From NCBI GenBank assembly GCA_009829735.1, contig CM020618.1:40415030-40479029 (forward strand): a DNA stretch of 64,000 nucleotides. The letters run 5' to 3'. Source of the DNA: Pyropia yezoensis. Its lineage: Eukaryota > Rhodophyta > Bangiophyceae > Bangiales > Bangiaceae. Under the pieces are notes generated by a model. That model was not told the DNA's origin. It did not search any database and was given only the letters and a program-made list of their open reading frames with translations. Numbering within the stretch: the first letter of the stretch is position 1; each line of letters opens with the position of its first letter. Below are positions 1 to 12,379 of this stretch, one piece after another. Position numbers and translations under genes: made by a program.

Positions 1-1648
1 TCGCCTCATGTGAGGCATGGGAAGTTGGCGGGGAATATTCGCCGCCTGTTCCCAGGTGGGTGAGTCGTATCCGACCCACATCACCTTGACGTACCAGGGT
101 CCTGGTAGGTCCCGGTCGGTGTGTCCGACCACGCTCTCTACTTGGTATGGAATCCCATCCGGCCCCACCGGGTCATCTGACCGGTAGGTTGTAAGAGCTT
201 CATGTAGCAACCCAGCCGGTACCGGCTGAGGCTGTTCCGGCTTCGGAGCAGGTGTCACATCATTGAGATTGATGCGTTGTATCTCCGTATCGGAGTGAAA
301 GATTACAGAGTAATCATCTCTGTGTAGGATCTGGTACGGTCCCTTGACCGGTTGCATGAGCTTGTTCCCTCGGAACTCCTGGTGTCTGATGTAGACCCAG
401 TCACCTGTTACCAGGGTTGCGTTGCGTACACGTAGTCGGGCGTCGAAGTTCTTCTTGTATCGAAGTTGTGTACGGTCCAGGGCACCCCTGAGCTTAGGTA
501 TCATCCACGATAGCTTGGCCAACCAAGCTAAGTGGATCCGTTCGGCCGGTCGGCCCTTCGGTATGTCATACCGAGTGCATCTGCCCGGTGGCAGCGTCAG
601 ATTACCGACGCTCATTGGAATGACCCACTCCAGTGGAGCAATGTTGGTGCTCCGGTGGGGCCTGGCATTATATGGCAGGGTCAATACGGACAGGAGCCTG
701 TCCCACGTGTTCGTGTGTTCCGCCACGTTGCATTGGAGCATCTTGACGATGGTGCGGTTGAACCGCTCCACCTGCCCGTTGGATTGCGGGTGGTAGTCGG
801 AAGCCCGACGTGGTTCGATACCGAACATGCCCATGACCTTAGTGCAGAATGCTGACGTAAGGTTTGCTCCGTTGTCGGAGAGGAGTTGCTTCATTACTCC
901 GTAAGCACTGATCCAGTGGTCAACCACTGCGTTCATGATCGTGTAGGCCGTGTCATTCGGAATGGCTACTGCTCGTGACAGCTTAGTAAAGCGGTCCGAC
1001 ATGACCAGGATGTACCCGTTCCCTTCTTCCGTTACCGGAAGTTGGCCGAGTATGTCGATAGCGATTTGCTCGTTGGGCCCATCGGGTAGGAATAGTTTCA
1101 TAGCGGATGCCCGCCTATGAAGACTCATACAATTCCGTGCACGCGGGTGGCATCCCCGCACGTGGTTGACTACGTCGACGGCCATTGCTGGCCAGAAGAA
1201 GAACCTCCGCATGGCTGCGAACATGCGCGAACCCCCCAGGTGCCCGGCTGTAGGGTTCTCGTGTTCTCGTTCCATGGCGGCTTGTCGTAAGGACACGGGA
1301 ACCACGACTTGATGTCGTCCATCGGCGGGTGCCCGCTGGTATATGAGTCCGTCTTCATTCCTGGAGAAGAGGCCGGCCGTGCCGGCCAGGAGGTTCGCGA
1401 TGGCGTTTACAGTAATCGGCATTGGCCTGCGCCTCGCGGAAGTCCGCGAGGGTCAATGGACACGCCAGGTGTGCCATGCTATGGTCAACCATATCTTCGG
1501 TGGCGTTACCCACCATGCAAACCGGTACAACCGGGATGTCCTCGTCCACCTGAAGGGTATCCCCGCTCGGTGTATCGAGTCGCGACAGCGCGTCTCCAAG
1601 ATGATGGGTAGAGCCGGCCTTACATATTGTCCGGTAGTCGTGCTCGGC
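1..1648 (-). mobile_element. Gypsy (Ty3) element, integrase end, cut by window edge
   Basis: The minus strand reads as the RNase H end and integrase of a Ty3/gypsy pol. Visible pieces are the zinc-binding region (TAGHLGGSRM... near 1250), the catalytic core (AIDILGQLPVTEE, then SDNGANLTS, then YHPQSNGQVERFN) and, close to position 1, a chromodomain-like tail with VKVMWVGYDSPTWEQ. The RNase H half lies beyond 9010, because a second LTR element (1649-9009) has jumped into this one. It is a fossil copy missing its 3' end in this window, so its LTRs and age cannot be judged. Family assignment rests on standard gypsy motifs. Confidence 0.85.
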
Positions 1649-2519
1649 TGTAAGGATATGCCCCCTAAATCTCCAAGACTCTAGCTTCGGGCATAAGGAC
1701 TGGGGCCTCTCCTTCCCTGTCCTTCTCAGCCAACTCCTTCCAAGACGCATCAACTCCCTGTTAATCTGGAGATGCCGCGGTGTCCGGCCGAGATTCTACG
1801 GGTCGCGGACGGTCAGCACGAGAGCCGCGGATCGGCTACCCGTTAGTACCCTGACTCATCCCCGGACGGATATTTTCTCCCCGCGGATCAGAGGACTAAC
1901 GGACCACAGGACAAGCCACATCTCTGACTCATCGGCCAGCCGGAACAATCTCCCCACGAGCCAATGGGAACGGCAAGATTTGCTGACCCACGGGAGATTT
2001 TCGACCCGAAGACTGGCGTCTGGCTTACACGCCTCTGCGGCCTTTCCGACCGACCGGCGTGTGAGGCCAGCCGCGCGGCGCCACAAGCGCCGCACGCCGC
2101 CCCCGCCCCCGCTTGGGGCTGTCTGGTGGGGCGCCTTGGGGCGCGCACACCCACCTTGACTTGTTCTGAGAGCCTATGCCTTGTTTTGAGCCCATTGGTG
2201 CCGCCCCCCCGGCGGCACGGGCAATCGCATGCTTTGGGGCACCCTGGGTGCCCCCCCGGGGGTATATAATGCGTGAGTGCGGGCGCCACCCGGGGAGACC
2301 TCGGGGAAAACAACGAACACAGACAACGACCTCCTTTACCCTCGAACCCCTCGACCCCCTCGACCCTCACCGACGTCACGCCCATCTTCTTCCCCACCCC
2401 CATCACCGTCACCCCGCCCGTCATCTTCCCCGCGCCCCGCAGCCTCATTGGCTTGCGCGGGCAGCTGACACCGTTCACCAGTACGTTGAGGGCTGCCCGG
2501 GTGTGGGTGGTGCCTCACA
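1649..2519 (+). repeat. 5' LTR of the 1649-9009 gypsy element
   Basis: An 871-bp direct repeat of 8139-9009, about 99.5% identical by eye. It starts TGTAAG and ends CTCACA. A TATA-like box (TATATAAT, 2263-2270) follows a C/G-rich stretch and probably marks the U3 promoter. The matching position in the other LTR reads TATAAAAT (8753-8760). Confidence 0.93.
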
Positions 2520-2521
2520 TG

Positions 2522-2536
2522 TGGTAGCTTCAGATA
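2522..2536 (+). promoter_or_regulatory. Primer-binding-site candidate
   Basis: TGGTAGCTTCAGATA begins two bases inside the 5' LTR. A TGG start at this place is what a tRNA 3' CCA end would pair with. The tRNA species was not identified. Confidence 0.5.
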
Positions 2537-2739
2537 GTTTGACTTCCTCCTGTCCGTGACTTTGCGATTCCGTTCCCGATTTGGCCCCCCCTGCGTTTGT
2601 GCCCTCGTGCTGCCCCCTGTGTTCGGCGTGCCTCGGGCATTGTAATACGAACGCAGCGGGTTCCACGAATCACACCGAAAGAACACGGCCCTGACACTGC
2701 CCTGGTGGCCCCTGTCACAGTTTCTTTCTTTTGGTCAAC

Positions 2740-3376
2740 GGATTGTTGAAGCCCAGTGGGTGCCAAATCAGGTTCCAAGTATTCTTCCTCGGCGTTGGCG
2801 GGCGCCCCGACTTCCTCGGCGGCGACCGCGCGCGCGCCGGCGGAGCGCGCGACCGCGGAGGCACGCGTCACCCCGGCGGCGCGCGCATCACCGGCGGCGG
2901 CATCCACGTCATCCTCTGTGCCGGCGACGGCCGACTCGGTGGCGGCAGCCGCATCCAAGCCCCCCCTCTCGCGCAAGGGCAAGGGCCCCGCCGCGCCCGG
3001 CTCGGCGGGCTCGGCCAGTCGGGGCCTGCTGCTGCCCCCGCGGGACCCCGCGCAGTGATACACTGCGCCGCCCGCCCCACGTATTGGGCACATCCGACCC
3101 ACGGCGGCGCGCGCGGCGGAGCTGCTGGAGCAGCACCGGATCGCCAAGAGCATCCCCAAGGAGAAGTACGTGTGCAAGCCCTGTGGCGTGCGTTGCAACA
3201 GCCTGACAATGCTGCGCGATCATCGCTGGTCGCGGCGCCACCGCAATACGGTCAACCGTCCAGCCACGCGCCCGCGGTGCGACATCTGCGATCGCGAATT
3301 CGGGACGGTGAAACACTTCGAACGCCACCAGCGTGGCAAGGATCACCACCGCACGCTGGCGCGCCACACCAGTTGA
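2740..3376 (+). other. Extra zinc-finger ORF between 5' LTR and gag
   Basis: The frame ahead of gag encodes an Ala/Pro/Ser-rich leader, then two C2H2 fingers of the spaced U1/matrin-like kind. The first is KPCGVRCNSLTMLRDH...H and the second is RCDICDREFGTVKHFERH...H, near 3170-3360. The fingers are followed by a short basic end. Ty3/gypsy elements usually place gag first and carry only the CCHC knuckle at the end of gag, so a separate two-finger protein here is unusual. It may be a captured host domain used for nucleic-acid binding. It belongs to the fossil element and is not fully open. Confidence 0.6.
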
Positions 3377-6300
3377 CACCTCGCAACACCCCCCCGGATC
3401 TGTGCGAGAGGCGCCATCTGCCACGTGGATTACCCCCCGCTTGGAAATCCGGCGCGACCCGACTCGGGCCCGCGCGCGGACGCCGGCAGCATAATCCGAT
3501 TGCATGCTTGAGTCTTCGAATTCTGCTTCATCGCATCACTTGTGAACCATCAAATAGTGTTGTACATCTTTGGAATCGTTGCAGCCACTACGGCCGCACA
3601 CGTGCAGAAGCTCGTGTACCACGACTTTGACGGATCAAATTACCTTGCACATCTTGAAGGACCTGCCCGGCGCCCAACCGGAGTAAGTCGATTTAGATCT
3701 GCTTAGTTGATTTGATCGTTGCGAATTTTACCATGGATCCCCCTAATCCTTCTGGTATTAGCCCGACTAATCCAGGCACGGCCTCAACCGCACCCTCAGC
3801 GGAATCATGGAATCAACTAACTGCGTTCGTCTCGCAGATGAGCGCCGAACTCGAGCCTCACAAGGTAGAACTGGCGGACGCCAAGAAACAGCTGTCGGAC
3901 GCCCAGTCGAAGACCACCGGTGCAGGCGCAACGACTGCGAGGCCGCACAAGCCCGCGCTGTTCTCCGGCAAGCCCGGGACAATTGAAGCGTGGTGCTCGC
4001 ACATGGACTCTTATGTGCGGCTGACTGACCCTGACGAAGCGTGCCGGATCGCCTGCACCTACCTGGACGGTGAGGCGTTCACTTGGTGGCATACCTACAG
4101 TCGTACCATCGCGGTCCCCGACTGGACTGCCCTGCGGGCTGCGCTCATCCGTCGCTTCAGCCCACTGAACAAGACGCAGGCGGTGCGGGACAAACTGCAC
4201 TCCTGGCGTCAAATCAAGGACGTCGGGACGTTCAACAGGACGTTCCTAAGCGTCCTCTTGGATATCCCCGACATCACCGAAGCGGAAAAAATCGACCGCT
4301 ATAGCCGAGGCCTTAAGCGAGACATCTGGCAGGCACTGTGCCTGAAGACCTACACGGATCTTGAGTCCCTTATGACGGACGCCCTGCGCGTCGAAGCGGC
4401 CAAGGCTGGAGCGTCCCGTATTACCAGGAATGTTAGCAGCACTTCTGGGAAGCCACCGACGACGGGTGTTATCCCAATGGACATTTCCAGCATCAAGGTC
4501 GACAAGCTGACGCCAGACGAACGCCAGCGCTAAATGCGCGAGGGTCTGTGCCTCCGCTGTCGCGAGAAAGGGCACTTGGCTAAGGACTGCCCCAAAAGGC
4601 CTGCGGAACTGAAGCAGCAACCGTCATCAACACTTGTGAAAGACGCTTCTTCGGTTCCTGAAAATATGTCGTCACCGTTTGAAGGCCCCCGACTCGGGCT
4701 TCTGCTTTTTACTGCTTCTGTCAATGGCAAAGTTATTAAGGTGCTGTTTGACGACGGATCTCCCATCAACTTCGTCTCAAGGCGCCTCGTGACCTCCCTG
4801 CTTGTGAACACTAAGGAAACGGACTTTGCGGCAAGCATGCCCGATGGCCGCTCTCATGTCCTCGCTGAAACCATTGAACCCCTTGAGATTCAAATTGGAC
4901 CGTATCAAGAACGACTGCGATTTGCTGTATGTGACTTAAACGCATACGACCTCATCCTGGGAAAGAAGTGGCGCGATGACAAGGACGCCAAAATCAACAA
5001 CAAGAAATACAAGATCTCCTTCAAGTTCGACCACAAGAACATCTCTATCACAGCCTCCCTGAAGAAGCCTGAACCCCTGATCAGTCGGCAACGTCTCGCC
5101 CGGGACCTCGTCCGAAGGTGCCCGGTTTTTGCCATCTACCTGCAGTCCGAAGATCCCTCTACCAACTTCGACATTAACGCCATTTCGATGGGACACGCCG
5201 ACGACAAGAGAGAAGTTCAAGAGATTCTCAAAGAATACGCCGACGTCTTTCCAGACGAGCTCCCCGACGGACTTCCTCCTGAGCGCAGTCACAAGTTTAG
5301 CATCAAGCTTACGGACGATGCCCAACCACGTCGTAGCGGAATTTACCGACTAGCCGAATGGGAGCTCGAAGAACTCAAGACCCAACTTGCCGTCCTAATA
5401 AGGAAGGGATTCATCCAACCAAGCGCCTCACCGTGACGCTCTTTCGTCCTCTTTGCGGCAAAAAAGGACGGTGGCTGGCGAATGTGCATCGACTACAGGG
5501 CCCTAAATAAGGCCACCATCAAGAACGCGTATCCACTACCACGCATCGACGACATCTTCGACCAACTGCGAAAGGCCGAGTACTTTACGAAGATCGACCT
5601 CCGTTCTGGCTACCACCAGATTCGCCTTGATCCGGAAACAATACCTCTGACGGCGTTTCGAACCAAGTACGGACTCTATGAGTTCACGGTCGTACCCTTT
5701 GGTCTTACGAATGCACCCGCGGTCTTCATGAACCTAATGAACGATGTCTTCAGACCCTACCTGTACGACTTCATCTGCGTCTACCTCGACGACATCCTAG
5801 TCTACAGCGAAACCTATGACGATCACCTCAAGCACCTAAGAATAGCACTCGACAAACTACGAGAACACAAGCTCTACGCCAAGTTGAGCAAGTGCCAATT
5901 CGCTCGGACCACTGTGGACTACCTCGGTCACGTCATATCCGAGAAAGGCTTCTCCATGGAAGACTACAAGGTCCAAGCCATTCGTACATGGGCAACACCG
6001 AGAAACAAAAAGGACGTGCAATCCTTCCTCGGTATGGTCAACTTCTACCGCAGATTTATCAAGGGAATGGCGGCCGTAGCCACGCCTTTGACGAGGCTGA
6101 CTGGGAATGTCGACTTCGAGTGGACCCCAGACGCCTAGAAAGCTTTCGAGCAGCTGCAGAATCTGACAGCAACCGCACCAGTACTAAGGCCTTTCGACAA
6201 GAGATATCCAATCTACGTGTCTACCGATGCCAGCGGATATGCTGTTGGCGCAGTCCTTGAGCAAGATGACGGACGCGGACGGCGTCCAGTGGCGTACTTT

Positions 6301-8138
6301 TCGTTAACTCTCAACATCCACGAGGAACGCTACAGCATTCGTGAACGAGAACTTCTTGCAGTCGTACAAGCCATCCGCCATTGGCGCTGCTACCTCTACG
6401 GAAGACCCTTTGAGGTCCACACCGACCATGAGTCCCTGAGATACCAAAGAACCCAAGAAAAGCTCAACGATCGTCAAGTGAAATGGCTGGAGCTTCTGGA
6501 CCAGTTCCAGATCAAGATTGTCCCCATCAAGGGCACTTCAAATCCCGTGGCTGATGCCTTTTCCAGGCAGCCACAATATGCTCCCGACAAGCACGCCCCC
6601 AATCAAGACCTCCTTATTCGCGTGCTGGCCAAGACCATCAAAGCCATCCCCAAGAAAACTGAAATCAACAACCTCATGACCATCAACCAAAGTGATCAAG
6701 ACCTTGCCACCTTAGAACAAGAGTACGACGCGGACCCCGAGTTTGCCGACCTAGTCAAAGACCCGGTATCTCCCTACCGGCTGCACATGAGGTTGTTGAA
6801 GCGAGGTGACCGAACGTGTATCCCTGTCGGTACTCTACGCCAAAGACTACTCCACGACTACCACGATGTCCCGTGCCAAGGGCACATGGGAGTCAAGAAA
6901 ACAACGAAGGCCATTTCTTCCAAGTACTACTGGAAAACAATGCGGAAGGACATCCAAAGATACGTACAAACATGTGATTTGTGCCAGCGAAACAAGGCTA
7001 GCACCCATTCACCTCTGGGTCACCTCAAACATCTAGATCCCCCGAACCAACGATCGGCAAGTGTCTCCATGGACTTTATCACGCCTCTTCCTCTGACTCC
7101 AAGAGGTCACAACGGGATTGACGTCGTTGTCGACCGCCTCTCCAAATTTATTCGCCTCGCCCCGATGAAGCCGGACTGTACCGCGCCAGTTGCAGCACAG
7201 CTTTATCACGACCATGTCTATCGACACCACGGACTGCCTGCTGATGTCGTCTGCGACAGGGACCGCGTCTTCTTCTCCAACTTTTGGCGGTCACTCACGG
7301 AGATCCTCAAAGTCAAGGTCAAGGCATCTTCAGCCTACCACCCGCAAACTGACGGACAGACTGAGATTATGAATAAGAAGATTGAGGAAATCCTGCGAAA
7401 TTTCGTCAACCATCACCAGGGCGATTGGGACCTATTCTTGGTTGCTGCTGAAGTAGCCTACAACCGGTCGCCAAATGCTGTGACGACGTACTCACCCTTC
7501 TTCCTGAACTACGGATTCGAACCCAAGACAGTTCCAATGTACATCCTCGACAAGTCAGAATCAAGTATAACTGCAGTGTCTAACTGGCTAAGCGGTCTCC
7601 AACGTGCTCAGGAGACTGCCATATCAGCCATCAAGAGTGCAAATGAGGCGCGCTCGGCGTACGCAAATCGCCATCGCCGACCTTGCACGATTGCCGTCGA
7701 CGATCTGGTGCTTCTAAGTACCAAACACCTTGTGCCAGACGCCTTCCAAGGCGCTCGGAAGCTGATGCCCAAGTACTCAGGACCCTATCGCGTCACTGAA
7801 AGCATTAATGATGTGACTTTCCGCCTGGATCCTCCCCAAGCGGTGCTCGATCGCAAGGTTCACAAAGCCTTCCATGCGAGCTTGCTAAAGCCGTACCGCG
7901 CTGACCCGTACGGCTGACTTCCTCCCGTTCCGCCTCCGGTTACATTTCCGGACGGTTCGGTCGAGTACGAAGTCGACTCCATCTTACGGTCACGAAAGCG
8001 CCGAGGACGACTACAGTACCTCGTCAAGTGGAAAGGCTGTGACGTCAGCGAGAACCCCTGGCTGACCAAGCAAGACCTTGCGCACGCACCTGAAGTTTTG
8101 GCCGCGTTCCCTCGCCGCGCGTCCTAAGGGGGGGGAGG

Positions 8139-9009
8139 TGTAACGATATGCCCCCTAAATCCCCAAGACTCTAGCTTCGGGGATAAGGACTGGGGCCTCT
8201 CCTTCCCTGTCCTTCTCAGCCAACTCCTTCCAAGACGCATCAACTCCCTGTTAATCTGGAGATGCCGCGGTGTCCGGCCGAGATTCTACGGGTCGCGGAC
8301 GGTCAGCACGAGAGCCGCGGATCGGCTACCCGTTAGTACCCTGACTCATCCCCGGACGGATATTTTCTCCCCGCGGATCAGAGGACTAACGGACCACAGG
8401 ACAAGCCACATCTCTGACTCATCGGCCAGCCGGAACAATCTCCCCACGAGCCAATGGGAACGGCAAGATTTGCTGACCCACGGGAGATTTTCGACCCGAA
8501 GACTGGCGTCTGGCTTACACGCCTCTGCGGCCTTTCCGACCGACCGGCGTGTGAGGCCAGCCGCGCGGCGCCACAAGCGCCGCACGCCGCCCCCGCCCCC
8601 GCTTGGGGCTGTCTGGTGGGGCGCCTTGGGGCGCGCACACCCACCTTGACTTGTTCTGAGAGCCTATGCCTTGTTTTGAGCCCATTGGTGCCGCCCCCCC
8701 GGCGGCACGGGCAATCGCATGCTTTGGGGCACCCTGGGTGCCCCCCCGGGGGTATAAAATGCGTGAGTGCGGGCGCCACCCGGGGAGACCTCGGGGAAAA
8801 CAACGAACACAGACAACGACCTCCTTTACCCTCGAACCCCTCGACCCCCTCGACCCTCACCGACGTCACGCCCATCTTCTTCCCCACCCCCATCACCGTC
8901 ACCCCGCCCGTCATCTTCCCCGCGCCCCGCAGCCTCATTGGCTTGCGCGGGCAGCTGACACCGTTCACCAGTACGTTGAGGGCTGCCCGGGTGTGGGTGG
9001 TGCCTCACA
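8139..9009 (+). repeat. 3' LTR of the 1649-9009 gypsy element
   Basis: An 871-bp direct repeat of 1649-2519 with the same TG...CA ends. It is followed at 9010 by TCGGC, the target duplication matching 1644-1648. A purine-only tract (8126-8138, AAGGGGGGGGAGG) directly precedes it and is the expected plus-strand priming site. Confidence 0.93.
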
Positions 9010-9450
9010 TCGGCTATCTTCAGCCTCCACCGGGCTAGCCGTCCATGGCTGTCGGAATCCTTGTCGCCAAGGTTCAGAAGCCATCGTAAAGGTTCGTGGT
9101 CGGACCTCACGATGAACCTGGACCCTTCCAGGTATGGCCGGAGCAGTTGCACTGCCCATATGACTCCGAGGCACTCGCGCTCGGTGGCACTATAGTTACG
9201 CTCAGCCGGGTTGAGTGTCCGGCTGAAGTACCCTACCGGATGTAGGTCCGGGATAGCATTATCGGTACCGATGATTGTCTCTCCCTGTAACAGGGTGCAT
9301 CCCACTTGGGTATCGCAGGCATCGACGTCGATGACGAAGGTCCCGCGTCTATGCGGCAACGCAAGCACGGGTGGGGCTAGCAGAGCTTGCTTGAGCAGCT
9401 CGAATGCCTCTCCCTCGCTGGGCGAGGGAGTTTCGAGTACCTTTGGCAAG
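9010..9450 (-). mobile_element. Gypsy (Ty3) element, RNase H part of the split outer element
   Basis: This is the continuation of the minus-strand gypsy pol at 1-1648 on the far side of the inserted element. It encodes the end of reverse transcriptase and RNase H: FVIDVDACDTQVGCTLLQG, VGYFSRTLNPAERNYSATE, ECLGVIWAVQLLRPYLEG and RSDHEPLRWLL. Its upstream RT and gag are absent: at about 9450 the sequence switches to a plus-strand gypsy tail. The outer element is therefore truncated as well as split by the insertion. Confidence 0.85.
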
Positions 9451-9451
9451 G

Positions 9452-10008
9452 CGCTGCTCGGAAAAGAACAAGGACCTGTATGATGGCGACTGGGTCTTCG
9501 TGGATAACCACAGCAAGACCCGAGGGAAGCTGGACTCCAAGACGGACGGGCCCTATGAAATCCTGAGTACGTACGGCTGGACATTCCTTCTAGACGTGGA
9601 TGGCTCCCCGTGCCGGGTGAGCAGCGTCCACGTCACTCGAGCTCCACCGCCCAGCAAGCGGGACCTGACCCGGCGTAAGCGCGCCGCAGTAACCTGTTTA
9701 TCCTAACAAGAAGGCCGAGAGTACGTCTACGTCAAGTTTGTAAACCATGCCTGGAGGGAGGGACGCCTGTACCTGCGGGTGCGCTGGTTCGGTTTCAACC
9801 CACCTGATGATACCTGGGAGCCCTTCAACCGGTTGCCCTTTGCCATTGTCTGGGTCTACACACGGTGGACCGGGATTGAAGGTACTCCGGTGGCCAGAGC
9901 TGGCAAGATCCTAGAGTCAGACTCGGAGGATGACGAGAAGAAAGGAGCTGACCAGGGCTTGCTGGACGAGGTGAGCTCGGCCGCAACGGACGCGGAACAA
10001 GAAGACTA
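9452..10008 (+). mobile_element. Gypsy tail fragment: integrase C-terminus and chromodomain-like end
   Basis: The plus strand encodes a gypsy integrase C-terminal domain (DLYDGDWVFVDNHSKTRGK, YEILSTYGWTFLLDVDG) and a chromodomain-like tail (YVYVKFVNHAWREGRLYLRV, WFGFNPPDDTWEPFNRLP) ending in an acidic stretch. The tail resembles the end of the 38.9-48.3 kb gypsy (EYVFNKFIDHGWDED..., WFGYKAKDDTWEYVEDLP), so it belongs to the same clade and not to the chromovirus at 1649-9009. It is joined to an oppositely oriented gypsy at about 9450; everything upstream is missing. It is a fragment. Confidence 0.75.
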
Positions 10009-10154
10009 AGAAAAGGGAACGGGTGTATCCAGGAAACGAGCACTACAAGCATGGAACTACTAGAAAACAAGCAAGCACCCGTTCGAGCAACCTTTCTCTC
10101 CGCCTCTTCCCTCCTCCTCTCTCCCTTGACTCCCACCTTCCTCGCCCTCAAGTA

Positions 10155-10950
10155 TTACTCCCGGCGTGCGCGCTGCGCCGCAAAAGCGTCCTCCAGCGCG
10201 TCGTCAGCAGCACGACGGGTCCCAGAGGACGACGGGATGAAGTAGTAAGGCGGTCGAGACGCCTCGACGTACTCCGCTAATTGAACAGCACTAGTGACCG
10301 CCAGACGCTTCCGCTCCTCCAAGTACACCTGCCGACGCTCCTGGAAACTCGTGAAGGTCCCCGACCAGCGCTGGGCCAAGCCACGCCGGGTCAAGGTCGC
10401 AAGGAGCTCACCAACCACCGGACTCTCCGACATCTGGCCGCTGTCCGCACAAGCAAGCACCTGGTCGACCACGTCGTTCAAGATGCTGGCAAACGTGCCC
10501 AGCACCCAGGAAGACCCAACGCCCTCAACCTGTACCGGAAGTCGGCCCAGCTGATCTTCAATCATTCCAACATCGAACCGGTCGCACGACGGGCCGCCTT
10601 AAGTCAGGTACCAGTCGGGCACCCGGAAGCGGGAAAGGAGTAGCGTCGGCGCCGGAATCTCAAACCGACCTGAGGACGCCACACCCGGTCGGCTAGCACC
10701 GACGCCGGAAACAGGAGTACCCAACTCAAGGGTGGGCACGGAGCCGCCAACAGACGTGGAAGTCGCACGAGGAGGAGCGCCCGGGGTAGTAGGGGACCGG
10801 ATGGTACCGCCGGGAGGGACGCCGACAGCCGCAGCAGGCAAATGCAGTGCCGGAGGTGCCTGAAGCCCAGGTGCAGGACGGGACTGGCGCGTAAGCGCCG
10901 GCGAAGGCGAAGGCGAAGCTTCCGGTGCAGCAGCAACAACCAAAGGAGGA
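10155..10950 (-). other. Antisense ORF behind the gypsy tail (degenerate)
   Basis: The minus strand holds a coding-like frame that faces the plus-strand gypsy tail and ends 147 bases beyond it. Its C-terminal 130 residues are compositionally normal: SWVLGTFASILNDVVDQVLA, ELLATLTRRGLAQRWSG, TFTSFQERRQVYLEERKRL and QLAEYVEASRPPYYFIP. The N-terminal part is Pro/Ser-rich and runs into low-complexity DNA. The position matches that of the 560-aa antisense ORF in the related element at 38.9-48.3 kb. I see only weak sequence resemblance between the two, so the parallel is positional. It appears interrupted. Confidence 0.45.
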
Positions 10951-12120
10951 ACGGGGCGGCGGCAACCCGCCCGCCCGCCGCGGCGGTGGGCGCCCGCGCC
11001 CTGCGCCGCCTCTTTACCTGCGACGCGGTGGTGGTGGCGGTGCGGGGGGGGGGGGAGGCGGGTAGGGCTGTGGAGGTAGTGCTGGAGGAGGGGCTCAGCC
11101 GCGTGACGGGTGGTGGTGGTGGTGGTGGTGGTGGTGGGGGGGGTGTGTTGGGGGGGGGGGGGGCGGCAGAAGGGGAGGACGCGGGTGGTTGTGGTGGGGG
11201 GGGGTTCCTTGCCGCCACCGTCACCACCGCCACACCCCGCCACCGTCACAACCGCCACCCCCGCCACTGCAAGCGCCGGTGCCGATGCCGGCTCAGGCGG
11301 CGCGTCACCGGGCGCCGGGTGGGGGCGGCCGGTGGTGCGGCGGAGAGGGGGGGGCGCAGGCGGCCGCCGATGGCGGCTGCCGCCGCCGTGCCCCCAACTC
11401 CATCACGCATCTCCTCCATCCCCCCCGTTACCCCCCTCCGGCGGCCGCGGGGAAGAGGGGGGCGAGGGAGCCGCTGCAGCTTCAGGTGATGCTCTCGTGC
11501 GCCCAGAGGTGCCTTCCGATTTACAGGCGCTTGGGTGTTCTGGGTGGGGACCGCCGGCGAGCACTGTTTCGGCTGTGGTGGCGGCGTCGGTGCCGCCCCA
11601 CTGTTCCAACCGCCGCTGCAGAAACGTTTTGCCGCGCACCTGCTCATCTCGCCCACGCGTCCTAGATGGGGTGTCCTCCGCTGCGCCCGCACAGCGGGGG
11701 ACCGCGGTGGCAGCTGCCGCGACTGCGTCGGCGGCACTCCCCGCAAGCCGGCCGGCCCACCGGGCTCCGCGGGCCGCGCCGCCCTCTCCATGCTTCTTGG
11801 TCCCTTCCCTTCTCGCCCTTCCCCCCCCCCCCTCGTTCCGCAATCGTGGCGCGGGGCACATTCCCCACAACAGTCCAACCCAGTCGATGTCGTGTAGTGG
11901 AGGGGCCACGGCCACGGCCAGCTGCGGCCCCCTCTTCGTGGGGGGAGACGAACCCCAGTGCCAGTGGAGTGGAGGGGGGAAGAGGGGGGGGGGACAAGGG
12001 GGCTGGGGGGGGGCCCCCGGAGGAGCAGGGGGGCGGGCTTTTACAGGGGGTGACATCGGGGGGTGGGAGGGGAGGGGCACAGGGACAGGGAAAGGGCAAG
12101 GGTGAGGGAGAGGGTTGACC
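10950..12120. repeat. GC-rich low-complexity stretch with (TGG)n
   Basis: Long overlapping frames occur on both strands, but they are Pro-, Gly- or Ala-rich products of biased sequence. They include a TGG tandem at about 11109-11137 and many G or C runs. I see no convincing gene here. It separates the gypsy debris from the cyclophilin promoter. Confidence 0.6.
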
Positions 12121-12379
12121 AGGAAGACGCGATGGCAAGAGGGATGCCGCTTTGAAGTACAATTCCTGGCATACTTGTTCGACAAGAGCTGGAACCCGAG
12201 GAGTTCATGACGATCGGGTATGGGACCCCGATCGTGGACGACCGGGGACCCCACCTGGACGACGATCGGGAGTCCCAAGCGCCCACATGTGCACACGCAG
12301 GATCGATGAGACCGCCGCTTCGAGAAAATTCCCCCTCTGACCCTCAGATTGGATGCGCACCACTGTCGACTAGTGCCGA

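Larger units (their letters stand above)
1649..9009 (+). mobile_element. Full-length chromovirus-type gypsy retrotransposon
   Basis: A 7.36-kb LTR element inserted into another gypsy element. It has two 871-bp LTRs (TG...CA), a 5-bp target duplication TCGGC (1644-1648 and 9010-9014), a primer-binding-site candidate just inside the 5' LTR and a purine tract before the 3' LTR. Parts in order: an extra zinc-finger ORF (about 2.75-3.38 kb), gag (from 3732), a CCHC knuckle (CLRCREKGHLAKDC), protease (FDDGSP), RT (YLDDILVYS), RNase H (STDASGYAVGAVLEQ), integrase (YHPQTDGQTE) and a C-terminal chromodomain (YLVKWKGC). The LTRs differ at only about four sites, so insertion was recent. The coding region is nearly whole, with roughly four interruptions, so it looks inactive as sequenced. 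Confidence 0.93.

Noticed and set aside
8966-9200. A fusion of LTR sequence and gypsy pol in one minus frame
   Set aside because: The frame simply crosses the insertion border at 9009/9010.
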